Part shown: one piece after another, positions 40,570 to 49,069 of the stretch
Position numbering within the stretch: position 1 is the first letter of the stretch
How the letters are laid out: each line of letters starts with the position of its first letter
NCBI GenBank assembly: GCA_942491525.1
Contig: CALOBW010000019.1
Coordinates: 34,036-98,035 of the forward strand
From: CAYWBU01 sp942491525
Lineage (GTDB): Bacteria > Desulfobacterota > Desulfomonilia > UBA1062
Length of the DNA: 64,000 nt
Direction of reading: 5' to 3'
The notes under the pieces: generated by a model
Told to the model about the DNA's origin: nothing
Seen by the model: the letters and a program-made list of their open reading frames with translations, nothing else
Databases searched by the model: none
Program-made: the position numbers and the translations under genes

Positions 40570-41904
40570 TTAGACATAACGCTCTTCAGGCGTAACTTGA
40601 TTGAGCAGCATTTTAGCCAGCAGCCGCGACATGGCCATGATGGAGAGGGCCGGGGGCGCGCCGGGCGAGACCGGGAAGAGGCTGGCGTCGCAGATGTAGA
40701 GATTTTCAAACTGGGAGGCAAAGTTGCGCTCTGCCAGCTTGCCGATCTCGATGGTGCCGCCGGGGTGGCCGCCGGCCCAGCGCAGCTCCGAGAGGCTCCT
40801 CTCCTTGGCGCCGGCCCTGATCATAATTTCGCGGGCCACATCCACGCCGCGGTCCATGCGTTTGTGGTCATTCTCGGTCATGGGCTTGCTGGTGCGCTCG
40901 TTGGCATAGATCTCGCCTTGGTCATCCTCGGCCAGTTTGACAAAGAGGCCCATGCCGCGCTTCATCTGGGGCGCCTTGTACCAGTTCTGCAGGGCCACTT
41001 GGGGTCTGATCATGTTCATGACGCAGAAGGTGCCGAAGGCCGCATTGTTGCCGATCATGAAGCCGTCGCTATTCGAGTAGGATTCGATGGCGTGGCTGAA
41101 GGTCTGCTCGCCCCACTGGCCGCCCATCTCGTGCCGGCTGATGCCGTAGAGCACGGTCATGGGGTCCATGAAGAAGCGCTTGCCCACATTGTCGATGCCT
41201 GAGCGCAGCATGATGGCCGGGCTGCCGATGCCGCCGGCCGCCAGGATGACATTTTCGCCGCGGATCTCGGAGAAGTCATTCAGCACCACGCCTTTGACCT
41301 TGCCGTTTTCCAGCAGCAGCTCGCGGACCGGGCTCTTGGTGCGCAGCTCAAAGTTGGCAAACTTCTGACTGGCCGCATCGATCAGGCGGCGGGTGGTCCA
41401 CTTGGCGTCGCGCGGACAGCCCAGCATGCACCAGTCGCAGCCCAGCTTGCACTTCTCGGGATCGACAAACTTCTCCTGGGCCTCGAAGGGCGTGCCCAGA
41501 GCTTCGGCGGCCTCCAGCATGCGCTCGAGGCCGTTGTGGCCGTTGCGGTTGGTGAACTCGGGCGGCAGGGTCTGCACGCCGATCTCGTGCTTGAACTCCT
41601 TGGCCTCGGGCCGGAAGTCGATGCCCATCTTCCTGATGAAATTTTCGGTGGGCTCGAAGACATTGCCCTGGTAGATCATGGTGGAACCGCCCACGGTCAG
41701 GCCGCGCTCCATGACCACGCCCTCCTTGGAACGGTTGAACATGAAGAAGCGCTCCGAGACGCGCATGCCGAAGGGGAAGCCCAGCAGGTGGCGGTGGTAG
41801 GCGCCGCGCTCGAGCAGCAGCACCTGCTTGCCGGCCCTGGCCAGGTCATGGGCCACGGGGGCGCCGCCGGGGCCGGAGCCCACTACAATGTATTCATAAT
41901 CCAT
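40570..41904 (-). CDS. GMC family FAD-dependent oxidoreductase
   Basis: This is a flavoprotein of 444 aa. The Rossmann motif YIVVGSGPGGAPVAHDLARA and the GMC signature GLTVGGSTMIYQGN are present, and the C-terminus SPGAPPALSIMAMSRLLA is the usual FAD-contact region. A Cys-rich segment, CKLGCDWCMLGCPRDAKW, also occurs and could bind an Fe-S cluster; cholesterol-oxidase-like and other GMC relatives have a related region. No signal peptide is visible. It sits between the START-like protein and the reductase subunits. Probably oxidises an alcohol of a lipid, sterol or cyclic substrate. Confidence 0.87.
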   Translation of the reverse strand: MDYEYIVVGSGPGGAPVAHDLARAGKQVLLLERGAYHRHLLGFPFGMRVSERFFMFNRSKEGVVMERGLTVGGSTMIYQGNVFEPTENFIRKMGIDFRPEAKEFKHEIGVQTLPPEFTNRNGHNGLERMLEAAEALGTPFEAQEKFVDPEKCKLGCDWCMLGCPRDAKWTTRRLIDAASQKFANFELRTKSPVRELLLENGKVKGVVLNDFSEIRGENVILAAGGIGSPAIMLRSGIDNVGKRFFMDPMTVLYGISRHEMGGQWGEQTFSHAIESYSNSDGFMIGNNAAFGTFCVMNMIRPQVALQNWYKAPQMKRGMGLFVKLAEDDQGEIYANERTSKPMTENDHKRMDRGVDVAREIMIRAGAKERSLSELRWAGGHPGGTIEIGKLAERNFASQFENLYICDASLFPVSPGAPPALSIMAMSRLLAKMLLNQVTPEERYV

Positions 41905-41912
41905 ATATGCTC

Positions 41913-43100
41913 CTAGTTATCCCTGACTTTGTAGGATGTGCCGGCCGCCTGCACCAGATCATCCGTTTGCTCGGCCCGGCCCCTGACTTGTTCGAAGAAG
42001 GCCTCCAGGCGGGTCTGCAGCTGGCCGGTGCCGCCGCCGTAGAGTTCGCGCTCCAGGGCCAGCAGGGGCATCTGCTCCTGCCTGGCGACCTGGCGCAGGA
42101 TGAAGAGCTCGCCGCCCCAGAGGTCGCAGAACTTGAGCTTCTCGGCTATGGTGGCTTCGGCGTGCTGCATGGCCTGTTTCAGGTTCTGGATTCTGCGCTG
42201 CTGATCGTTCATCATGCGCGGGCAGGAGAGCTGGTTCAGGTAGCGCTGGCTCAATGCCTGCAGCGGCTCGCCATCGGTATTGACGCTCTCGCCGGCATGT
42301 TTCTGACCCAGGCAGATGTTGTCGGCCACGATCAGGCCGCCGGCCCTCTCGATCATCTCAAGGTGGCCGGGCTCCTCGATGCAGCCGGAGGTCAGGTAGA
42401 GCCGGATGTCGCCCTCCCGGCTGATGTTGCGCCCCGGCATCTCGGCCAGCAGCCGTTCCAGCAGCAGGATGGCGTCTTCGACCGGCATGGCCGTAATTGC
42501 CAGCATGACCAGCAGCATCTCGCTGCCGCGGATCGGCACCGCGGGCTGTAGGCGCAACTGCTGGAGTTTGTTGAGCAGTTTGCGCCGGCGGTTGTAGAGT
42601 TCAATTGAATCCTTAAGGGCGGCCGTGCTGATGGTAACTTGGAAGTGCTCCTGGATGGCGCTGATCAGCTTCTGCATCTCGGCCGTGTAGCGCTTCTCGG
42701 CCGTCTGGTTGATCTTGTGGGGCGCGATGAACATGTGCCGGAACGCGGGGGCTATATCGGCGTGGCGCCAGTTGTCATACATGCGCCGGGTGTGGTCGCA
42801 GCCGTTCATGAAGATGATGCCGCTCAGGAAGTTAAAGTCGCCGTGCAGGGCCTTGTCAAAGCAGTGGCGCACAAAGGTGCAGTTGATGGCCGAAAAGTAG
42901 ATGTCGCCCTTGGTGGTGCCGCGGCTCTTGACGGCCCGCATGCGGTAGGGCGTGAAGCCGGCCGCATGCAGGATCTCTTCGGGGATGTAGGCGCAGAAAT
43001 AGCCCATGGCCGGCCGGCCGTTTTTGATGGCCTTCTGCAGATAGGGGTTGCTGTCACTGCTGCCCAGCTCTCGGATCTCGTCAAACAGGTTCATGCCCAT
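41913..43100 (-). CDS. 2-hydroxyacyl-CoA dehydratase / benzoyl-CoA reductase D-component subunit (395 aa)
   Basis: This is one of two Fe-S subunits of an ATP-driven radical reductase or dehydratase (HgdA/HgdB, BcrB/BcrC or double-cubane-protein family). Candidate cluster cysteines are in INCTFVRHCFDKA, FMNGCDHTRRMYDNW and LTSGCIEEPGH. ATG 43100 follows AGGAG with six bases between; an ATG two codons later overlaps the upstream stop as ATGA. Its pairing with the 475-aa subunit and two activases resembles the four-subunit class I benzoyl-CoA reductase layout. Confidence 0.85.
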   Translation of the reverse strand: MGMNLFDEIRELGSSDSNPYLQKAIKNGRPAMGYFCAYIPEEILHAAGFTPYRMRAVKSRGTTKGDIYFSAINCTFVRHCFDKALHGDFNFLSGIIFMNGCDHTRRMYDNWRHADIAPAFRHMFIAPHKINQTAEKRYTAEMQKLISAIQEHFQVTISTAALKDSIELYNRRRKLLNKLQQLRLQPAVPIRGSEMLLVMLAITAMPVEDAILLLERLLAEMPGRNISREGDIRLYLTSGCIEEPGHLEMIERAGGLIVADNICLGQKHAGESVNTDGEPLQALSQRYLNQLSCPRMMNDQQRRIQNLKQAMQHAEATIAEKLKFCDLWGGELFILRQVARQEQMPLLALERELYGGGTGQLQTRLEAFFEQVRGRAEQTDDLVQAAGTSYKVRDN

Positions 43101-44500
43101 CCGTGGCTCCTGAAGAATTGGCGGATCTCGTCGCGGATCTCCTGCTCATCCTTGTGGCGCTTGTCCATGATGTCCAGATCCATATAGAGGGTCGGGGTGC
43201 CCTTCTGGCGCAGGAAATCCTTGACAATCTTGAGGGCCGCCCAGCCGTGCTTGCAGCCGTTGTGGCCCATGAAGAGCACGCAGTCGACCGAGTAGTCATC
43301 GATCAGTTTCTCGAGCTCGCCGGTCAAAAACTCCACCGGCCCGTGGCACTGGCGCCCCATGCCCAGGTGCATCTGGGTGCGGGCCAGGTCGCGTACCATG
43401 CTGTCGGGGCTGGAGGTGTCGATATCAAAGGTTGAGATGTGGCCGATGAAGTCGGCCACCACCACGGCGCCGAACTCCTCCTCCATCCATTTGAAGATGT
43501 AGGTGAAGAAGCCGATGGGCGGGAACCACATCAGCACGCGCACGTTCTCCTGTTTGACTACGCCCAGACCCTGCTCATAGCGCTGCTTGGTGACCTCGTA
43601 GAGCCCTCTGGCCAGCTCCACGGCCTCCATGTTGCGCACCGCCACTTCGCGGATGACCCAGGCGTAGAGCAGCGAGATCATGGTGCCGGGGCAGGGCACG
43701 GCCCGGTTCATCTCGCAGATCTCGCCCAGATAGTAGTTGATCCGGTTGACCCGCTCCAGCACGGCCTTGAGTTCGTTCCAGTCAATTTTGCGCTGCAGCT
43801 GCTCCTCCAGGAACTCAATCAGGTCCCAGGTGTTCTGCTCAAAGTAGGCGTAGGATGATTCATCCTTCCAGTAGGGGGTGTCAAAGGCGAAGGTGGGCGC
43901 ACCCGAGATGTACTCCAACGACTGGTAGACCGAGATGCTGGAGTCGCAGGGGTGCGAGGCCGCGATGATCTGGGTGGGCGCCGGGATCTGCTTTAGCAGC
44001 AGGGAGCCCACGCTCAGCTTGACCGCCGAGCAGTTCTCCACCGGGATGCCGGCGGCCTCGGCGGCGGCGATCAGCATGGGCGGGTACTCGTCACCGTAGG
44101 TGTTGCCGAAGATGTTGAGGGTCTCGGGATTGAAGGAGGCCACCTTGAAGGCCTCCAGGATCTCGGCGCTCAATATCCACTCGACCCAGACCACCGGCTC
44201 TCCCTTTTTATCGGCCCTGATGGCCTCTTTGAGGCTGTCGCGCAGGGCCTTGGCGCCGTAGCGCATGGCCTGCATCTCCTTGGGGGGCGTCAGCCCGCCG
44301 CCGAAGGTCAGGATGCCGTAGCGCCAGGTGCGGTTGAGGAAGGTCTGGCGCGGCTCGAAAAAGGGCCGCAGGATATTGAGCAGCAGGTGGGCCGTGCGCG
44401 GCAGCAGCAGCCCCCAGTAGAGCAGGTTGAGGCGATGATAGATGTTGAAATTCAACAGCTTATACGGACTTAGTTTTTTCCTCATTAATAACATGACCAT
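43091..44500 (-). CDS. 2-hydroxyacyl-CoA dehydratase / benzoyl-CoA reductase D-component subunit (about 470 aa)
   Basis: This is the second D-component subunit. Family features are SHPCDSSISVYQSLEY, MGHNGCKHGWAALKI and the C-terminal LYMDLDIMDKRHKDEQEIRD, the stretch that closes BcrC/HgdB proteins. An N-terminal extension (about 90 residues, YKLLNFNIYHRLNLLYWGLL) is longer than in typical subunits. The start is uncertain: GTG 44518 and ATGs at 44500, 44494 and 44485 all lack a good ribosome-binding site. I use 44500. It diverges from the activase genes. Confidence 0.83.
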   Translation of the reverse strand: MVMLLMRKKLSPYKLLNFNIYHRLNLLYWGLLLPRTAHLLLNILRPFFEPRQTFLNRTWRYGILTFGGGLTPPKEMQAMRYGAKALRDSLKEAIRADKKGEPVVWVEWILSAEILEAFKVASFNPETLNIFGNTYGDEYPPMLIAAAEAAGIPVENCSAVKLSVGSLLLKQIPAPTQIIAASHPCDSSISVYQSLEYISGAPTFAFDTPYWKDESSYAYFEQNTWDLIEFLEEQLQRKIDWNELKAVLERVNRINYYLGEICEMNRAVPCPGTMISLLYAWVIREVAVRNMEAVELARGLYEVTKQRYEQGLGVVKQENVRVLMWFPPIGFFTYIFKWMEEEFGAVVVADFIGHISTFDIDTSSPDSMVRDLARTQMHLGMGRQCHGPVEFLTGELEKLIDDYSVDCVLFMGHNGCKHGWAALKIVKDFLRQKGTPTLYMDLDIMDKRHKDEQEIRDEIRQFFRSHGWA

Positions 44501-44648
44501 CCCATCTACATGAATCACAGATCATTTCAATGGTATCTATGTAAAATTATTTCAAAAGTTGCTATAAAGCCTTTATGACTTGATTACACTATCCTACTAT
44601 GCGGGGCTGAAATGTGTAAGCTTAAAATTAAATTCTCTCTGGCCGGCC
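44501..44648. promoter_or_regulatory. Divergent promoter region, reductase subunits / activases
   Basis: This AT-rich spacer of about 150 bp lies between the minus-strand subunit genes and the plus-strand activases and must hold both promoters. I see no convincing dyad operator in it. Confidence 0.4.
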
Positions 44649-45419
44649 ATGTATAGCGCCGGACTCGATATCGGTTCCCTGACCGCCAAGGCCGTCATCC
44701 TCAGGGATGGGGCCTTGCTCGGCAGCCGGATCATGGGCGTCTGCCCCAATGCTGCTCAGTCAGCCGACGAGGTCATGGGCAGACTGCTCAGCCATCTCGG
44801 CCTGCAGCTGGATGAGATGGATGCCATTTGCGCTACCGGCTACGGCCGCCATGAGATCCCCTTTGCCACCGCCCGGATGAGCGAGATCTCCTGTCACGCC
44901 CTAGGCGCCCACTACAGCAATCCCAAGGTGCGCAGCGTCATCGATATCGGCGGCCAGGACTGCAAGGTTATCAGGCTGGGTGAGCGGGGCGCAATTGAGG
45001 AGTTTGTCATGAATGACAAGTGCGCCGCCGGCACCGGGCGCTCAATCGAGATGCTGGCCAAAACCCTTAATATGAGCCTGGAGGAGCTGGGGCGCCTGAG
45101 CCTGCGTTCGCGCCGGCCGGTTGAAATTTCCAACAAGTGCTCGATCTTCATGGAGCTGGAGGTGCTGGACGCCATCTATCGGCACCGCAAGCCGCGCCAC
45201 ATCGCCTGCGGCGTGGCCGATGCCGTGGCCCGGCGGGTGGCCGATCTGGCCAAACCCCTGGCAATTGAGCAGCCCATCTGCCTGACCGGCGGCGTCTCCA
45301 AGAACCGCGGCGTGGTCAGGCGGCTCGAGAAGCAGCTGCAGACCAGATTTGCGCCCCTCAAAGTTGATCCCCAGCTGATGGGCGCCCTGGGCGCGGCCCT
45401 CTTTGGGGGGCAGCCATGA
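44649..45419 (+). CDS. HgdC/BcrA-type ATP-dependent activase 1
   Basis: This is an ASKHA-fold Fe-S ATPase of 256 aa that drives electrons into a dehydratase or reductase by ATP hydrolysis. The dimer-bridging [4Fe-4S] ligands are Cys125 (NDKCAAGTGR) and Cys164 (ISNKCSIFMELE), almost the numbering of HgdC. The nucleotide motifs YSAGLDIGSLTAKAVI and VIDIGGQDCKVI are canonical. I chose ATG 44649 because the longer TTG start adds 23 residues absent from the family. Its stop overlaps activase 2 by ATGA. Confidence 0.93.
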   Translation: MYSAGLDIGSLTAKAVILRDGALLGSRIMGVCPNAAQSADEVMGRLLSHLGLQLDEMDAICATGYGRHEIPFATARMSEISCHALGAHYSNPKVRSVIDIGGQDCKVIRLGERGAIEEFVMNDKCAAGTGRSIEMLAKTLNMSLEELGRLSLRSRRPVEISNKCSIFMELEVLDAIYRHRKPRHIACGVADAVARRVADLAKPLAIEQPICLTGGVSKNRGVVRRLEKQLQTRFAPLKVDPQLMGALGAALFGGQP

Positions 45420-46180
45420 TCACGGCCGGGGTGGATGTGGGCACCCGTTTTCTGAAGATTGCAGTTGTTGAGGACAAAGAGCTGATCGGCGCGGCCTGCC
45501 GGCCGATGGGCGGGCGCTTCAAGCCGCTCTACAGAGAGACCCTGCGCGAGGCTTTGAATGGCATCAAACCGCGCCAGATTGAGAAGATCATTGCCACGGG
45601 TTACGGCGGCCATCTGGTCAAACCGGCGGCCTTTACCCTCAATGATGCGGTCTGCCTGGCCAGGGGCGCCTACACCCTCGATAGGGAGGTGCGCTGCGTG
45701 GTGGATGTGGGCGGGCTCTTTATCAAGGTGGCCAGCCTGCATGAGCGCGGCTTCCTGGAAGATTCCAACATCAATGAGAAGTGCGCCGCCGGCAGCGGGC
45801 GCTTCCTGGAGATGGTCAGCCAATCCCTGGGCGTCGCCTTCGAAGACATCTCGGAGCACTGTGAGGCGGCCGAAAACCCCTTCCGCATCAGCAACAGCTG
45901 CGCCGTCTTTGCCGAGAGCGAAGTCATCAGCCAGGTCAACGCCGGCATCCGCAGTCAGGATCTGCTGGCCGGGGTCATGAACTCGATCGTCAACAAGAGT
46001 TTGACCTTGCTGGAGGGCAGCGAGCCTCAGGGTAGGGTGGTGCTCAGCGGCGGCATGGCAATGGTGCCGGCCTTTGTGGAACGCCTGAATTGCAACTATC
46101 GGGTCGAACCGCTGCCCGAGCCGCAGCTGGTGGCGGCCCTGGGCGCGGCCGTGATCGCCGGCGGGAGTCTCTATGAGTAG
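45416..46180 (+). CDS. HgdC/BcrD-type ATP-dependent activase 2 (deviant)
   Basis: This is a second ASKHA-fold activase of 254 aa. Cluster cysteines are kept at Cys123 (NEKCAAGSGR) and Cys162 (ISNSCAVFAESE). The phosphate-2 motif reads DVGGLFIKV where activase 1 has DIGGQDCKV, so the conserved Gln-Asp is lost. With activase 1 overlapping by four bases, a heterodimer like BcrA/BcrD is likely, in which this subunit may bind or hydrolyse ATP poorly. It overlaps the next gene by 8 bp. Confidence 0.9.
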   Translation: MITAGVDVGTRFLKIAVVEDKELIGAACRPMGGRFKPLYRETLREALNGIKPRQIEKIIATGYGGHLVKPAAFTLNDAVCLARGAYTLDREVRCVVDVGGLFIKVASLHERGFLEDSNINEKCAAGSGRFLEMVSQSLGVAFEDISEHCEAAENPFRISNSCAVFAESEVISQVNAGIRSQDLLAGVMNSIVNKSLTLLEGSEPQGRVVLSGGMAMVPAFVERLNCNYRVEPLPEPQLVAALGAAVIAGGSLYE

Positions 46181-46889
46181 TGACCATCTGCCGCTGATCA
46201 GACGCGCCAATGCCCTGACTGCAGATTTCAGCCACACTCCCTATGACGGTGGCCGGGCAGCCGGGCAGCTGGGCCTGATCCCAGCGGGCGTCAGGCGGCC
46301 GGTGATCGTGACCCGGGCCGAGACGGCCCTTGAGATCGGCTCGCCGCGGCACATGACCAGCAGCAATCTGCTCTGGACCCGCGAAAATATTTTCGATTGC
46401 GACGAGATCCTCTGCTGCGGCCCGGATCTGGCTGAGCTTCTGCCGGGCCCCATCAGCCTGGGGCTACTGATCATGCTGCAGCTGGAGAGCGACCCCGGCG
46501 GGCCCAACTTTGGGGCCATCAGGAATCTATCCAACCGTCTGCCGGGCTACATGGGGCGCAGCATCCCTGGCAAGCTCTGGGTGCGCCTCAGCCATGATCT
46601 GATTAAGAGCGGCGTTAGCCTGGAAGACTGGGGCCAGGTCCTGGTCAGGGCCTACCGCGAGGCCGTGCCCTCCATCATCAATATGCGGGTGGTGCTGGTG
46701 GCCGAAGAACCGGAGCTTATCCAGCAGTTGTCTGAGATTGAAAAGGTCAGCCACGCGATGGCCAATCAACGGCTGAAACTGGAGGATGACGGCAGCCTCA
46801 GCTGCGAGGAGTTTGACTGCGAGGCCTGCGACGAGAAGCCGGCCTGCGACATCATTCGCGATGTAATCAGGAGGAGAAGTTATGCATGA
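46173..46889 (+). CDS. Unknown protein linked to CooC-like ATPase
   Basis: I cannot name this 238-aa protein with confidence. The C-terminus is Cys- and acid-rich (CEEFDCEACDEKPACDIIRD), four Cys in a short span that could bind a metal or cluster. This tail faintly recalls the N-terminal part of acetyl-CoA synthase/CdhC-type proteins. ENIFDCDEILCCGPDLAELLPG holds further Cys. It overlaps activase 2 and the CooC-like gene by 8 bp each, so it is made with both. Probably a metallocentre assembly or scaffold partner. Confidence 0.5.
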   Translation: MSSDHLPLIRRANALTADFSHTPYDGGRAAGQLGLIPAGVRRPVIVTRAETALEIGSPRHMTSSNLLWTRENIFDCDEILCCGPDLAELLPGPISLGLLIMLQLESDPGGPNFGAIRNLSNRLPGYMGRSIPGKLWVRLSHDLIKSGVSLEDWGQVLVRAYREAVPSIINMRVVLVAEEPELIQQLSEIEKVSHAMANQRLKLEDDGSLSCEEFDCEACDEKPACDIIRDVIRRRSYA

Positions 46890-47640
46890 GACAAAAATTG
46901 CGGCCATGCTGGGCAAGGGCGGGGTGGGCAAGACCGCCATCTCGGCCATGCTGGGCAGGCTGCTGATCGGGCGCGGCTTGCGCGTGCTCTTCATCGATGC
47001 CGATCCGGCCATGGGCCTGGCCTGCGCCCTTAATATCAGCGGCTACAAGACCATCGGCGAGGCGCGCCTGGAGATCATTGAGCAGGCCCGCATCAGCTCC
47101 AGCGAGGAGGAGCAGGCCCGTCTGGCCGATATCGTCGACTACCTGCTGCTGGAGGCCCTCTATGAGACGCCCGACTACGGCCTGCTGGTCATGGGCCAGT
47201 CGGACCGGTTGGGCTGCTACTGCCCGCTCAACAGCCTGCTGCGCAGCACCATCCGGGCTATCGGCGCCCAGTACGACTGGATCATCATCGATGCCGAGGC
47301 CGGCATCGAGCAGGTCAACCGCCAGGTGGTCGAGTCGGTGCACTATCCGGTGATCATAACCGACAACAGCCTGCGCGGGGTCAAGACGGCCCTCATGATT
47401 CATGAGCTGATCGAAAAGATCCCACAGATGCGGCCCGAGAAGTGCGGCGTGATTTTTAATCGCGTGGAGGCGGCCGCGCCGGAGCTGCAGCAGAAGCTGG
47501 GCCGTCTCGAGTGCTATGGCGCGGTGGGTGTCGATCTCGCCATCAGCCAGGCCGACCTGACGGGCAGCTCGATTCTGGCTGCCACGGGTCCGGCCCTGGC
47601 TGATCTGGAAGGCGTGCTTCAAAAGCCGCTTAATATCTGA
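46882..47640 (+). CDS. CooC-like nickel-insertion ATPase
   Basis: This is a P-loop ATPase of the MinD/SIMIBI class, 252 aa. The deviant Walker A motif is GKGGVGKT (residues 11-18). The nickel-binding CxC motif, GCYCP, falls at Cys112 and Cys114, the positions known in CooC1 of carbon monoxide dehydrogenase maturation. VLFIDADPAMGLACAL and IIIDAEAGIEQVNRQVV are further CooC-like blocks. No CODH gene is in the window. Its presence inside a benzoyl-CoA-reductase-like operon is unusual; it may mature a nickel or hetero-metal site. Confidence 0.87.
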   Translation: MHETKIAAMLGKGGVGKTAISAMLGRLLIGRGLRVLFIDADPAMGLACALNISGYKTIGEARLEIIEQARISSSEEEQARLADIVDYLLLEALYETPDYGLLVMGQSDRLGCYCPLNSLLRSTIRAIGAQYDWIIIDAEAGIEQVNRQVVESVHYPVIITDNSLRGVKTALMIHELIEKIPQMRPEKCGVIFNRVEAAAPELQQKLGRLECYGAVGVDLAISQADLTGSSILAATGPALADLEGVLQKPLNI

Positions 47641-47680
47641 TAATGATATAAATTATTTGAATTGCAATGAGGAGAGCATA

Positions 47681-49069
47681 ATGCGTGATGTCTACATCAT
47701 CGGGTCCCATACCACCAGGTTTGGCAAGCACCTGGATAAGTCAATCAGTGACCTGAGCGCCCTGACCGTTGAACCCTGCCTCAGGGAGGCTGGCCTGACC
47801 AAAAATGATATCCAGGCCCTCTGGTTTGCCAACTCGGCCTGGGGCGAGTACCGGCGCCAGGTCTGCATCCGGGCCCAGGTGGCCCTCAGGCCCCTGGGGA
47901 TCGACACCATTCCCATGACCAATGTTGAGAACGCCTGCGCCGGCGGCTCCACGGCCCTGCATCACGCCTGGCTGGGAGTTGCCAGCGGCCTGCATGACAT
48001 CACCATGGCCGTGGGCGCTGAGAAGATCTATGACAAGAACCGCTTTCTGGTCTTCTCCGGTTTCCTGACCGGCCTGGATGTGGGCAACTTCGGCCGCACC
48101 ATGGAGTCGCTGACCGACTACGCCCTGACCCCGGATGAAGAGGCTGCTATGCAGGCCCATCTGGCCAGATATGCTGCTCCTTCAAATGGCACGCGCAAGA
48201 CCACAATTAAACAGCGCCTCTCCGATCTGCGCGACTCAAGCGTGGTGGCCATCCGCATCGGCGAGAGCATGGGCTATGACATCTTGAAGCAGCTGCGCGC
48301 CCTGGGCACCGGCGATCACTCGCCCTTCATGGATGTCTACGGCTATGAGGCCCGCAAGCATATGCGCGAATATGGCACCACCATCGAGCAGCTGGCCCTG
48401 ATCGCCTCCAAGAACCACTGGCACTCCACCATGAACCCGAACGCCCAGTACCAGTTTGAAGTTCCGCTCGAGCAGGTGCTGGCCGACCGCATCGTGACCT
48501 GGCCCCTGACGCGCTCCATGTGCGCCCCGGTGGGCGACGGCGCGGCCTCGGCCATCCTCTGTGACGGCAGAACCGTCAAACGGCTGGGCCTCGCTTCTCA
48601 GGCGATCAGGATCTCAGCCTCGGTGCTCGGCTCGGGCCGGGCCCGCAGCAAGGATGAGCCCGATCTGGGCATGCGTCTCGCGCAGCAGGCCTATGCGATG
48701 GCCGGTATGGGGCCGGATGATATGGACCTGGCCGAGGTGCATGACGCCACGGCCTACGGCGAGCTGCACCAGACCGAGAACCTGGGCTTTTGCAAGCTGG
48801 GCGAGGGCGGCATCCTGGCCGAGAGCGGGGCCACCCGCATCGGCGGGCGCATCCCGGTCAACCCCAGCGGCGGGTTGGAGTCCCGCGGCCATCCCATCGG
48901 CGCCTCGGGCCTGGGGCAGATCCACGAGATTGTAACCCAGCTCAGGGGTATGGCCGGCGCGCGCCAGGTTGAGGGCGCCCGCATCGGCATCGCCGAGAAC
49001 GGCGGCGGCGCCCTGGGTAATGAGGAGGCCGCCATGTGCGTGCACATTCTGGAGAGATCTGATGGGTAA
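47681..49069 (+). CDS. SCP2-type thiolase family protein
   Basis: This is a thiolase-fold protein of 462 aa. The nucleophile is Cys86 in NVENACAGGSTAL. HDATAYGELHQTENLG is the active-site His region, and NPSGGLESRGHPIGASGLGQ is the SCP-x/acetyl-CoA acetyltransferase-like signature. The C-terminal ENGGGALGNEEA has the Gly loop but not the usual C-x-G. Such thiolases act on branched or steroid side-chain beta-ketoacyl-CoAs. ATG 47681 follows GAGGAGAG. It overlaps the acyl-CoA ligase gene by 8 bp. Confidence 0.88.
   Translation: MRDVYIIGSHTTRFGKHLDKSISDLSALTVEPCLREAGLTKNDIQALWFANSAWGEYRRQVCIRAQVALRPLGIDTIPMTNVENACAGGSTALHHAWLGVASGLHDITMAVGAEKIYDKNRFLVFSGFLTGLDVGNFGRTMESLTDYALTPDEEAAMQAHLARYAAPSNGTRKTTIKQRLSDLRDSSVVAIRIGESMGYDILKQLRALGTGDHSPFMDVYGYEARKHMREYGTTIEQLALIASKNHWHSTMNPNAQYQFEVPLEQVLADRIVTWPLTRSMCAPVGDGAASAILCDGRTVKRLGLASQAIRISASVLGSGRARSKDEPDLGMRLAQQAYAMAGMGPDDMDLAEVHDATAYGELHQTENLGFCKLGEGGILAESGATRIGGRIPVNPSGGLESRGHPIGASGLGQIHEIVTQLRGMAGARQVEGARIGIAENGGGALGNEEAAMCVHILERSDG

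Noticed and set aside
46882..47640. MinD/ParA or nitrogenase iron protein
   Set aside because: The Cys112-x-Cys114 motif and sequence blocks match CooC; no partner of the Min, Par or Nif systems is present.
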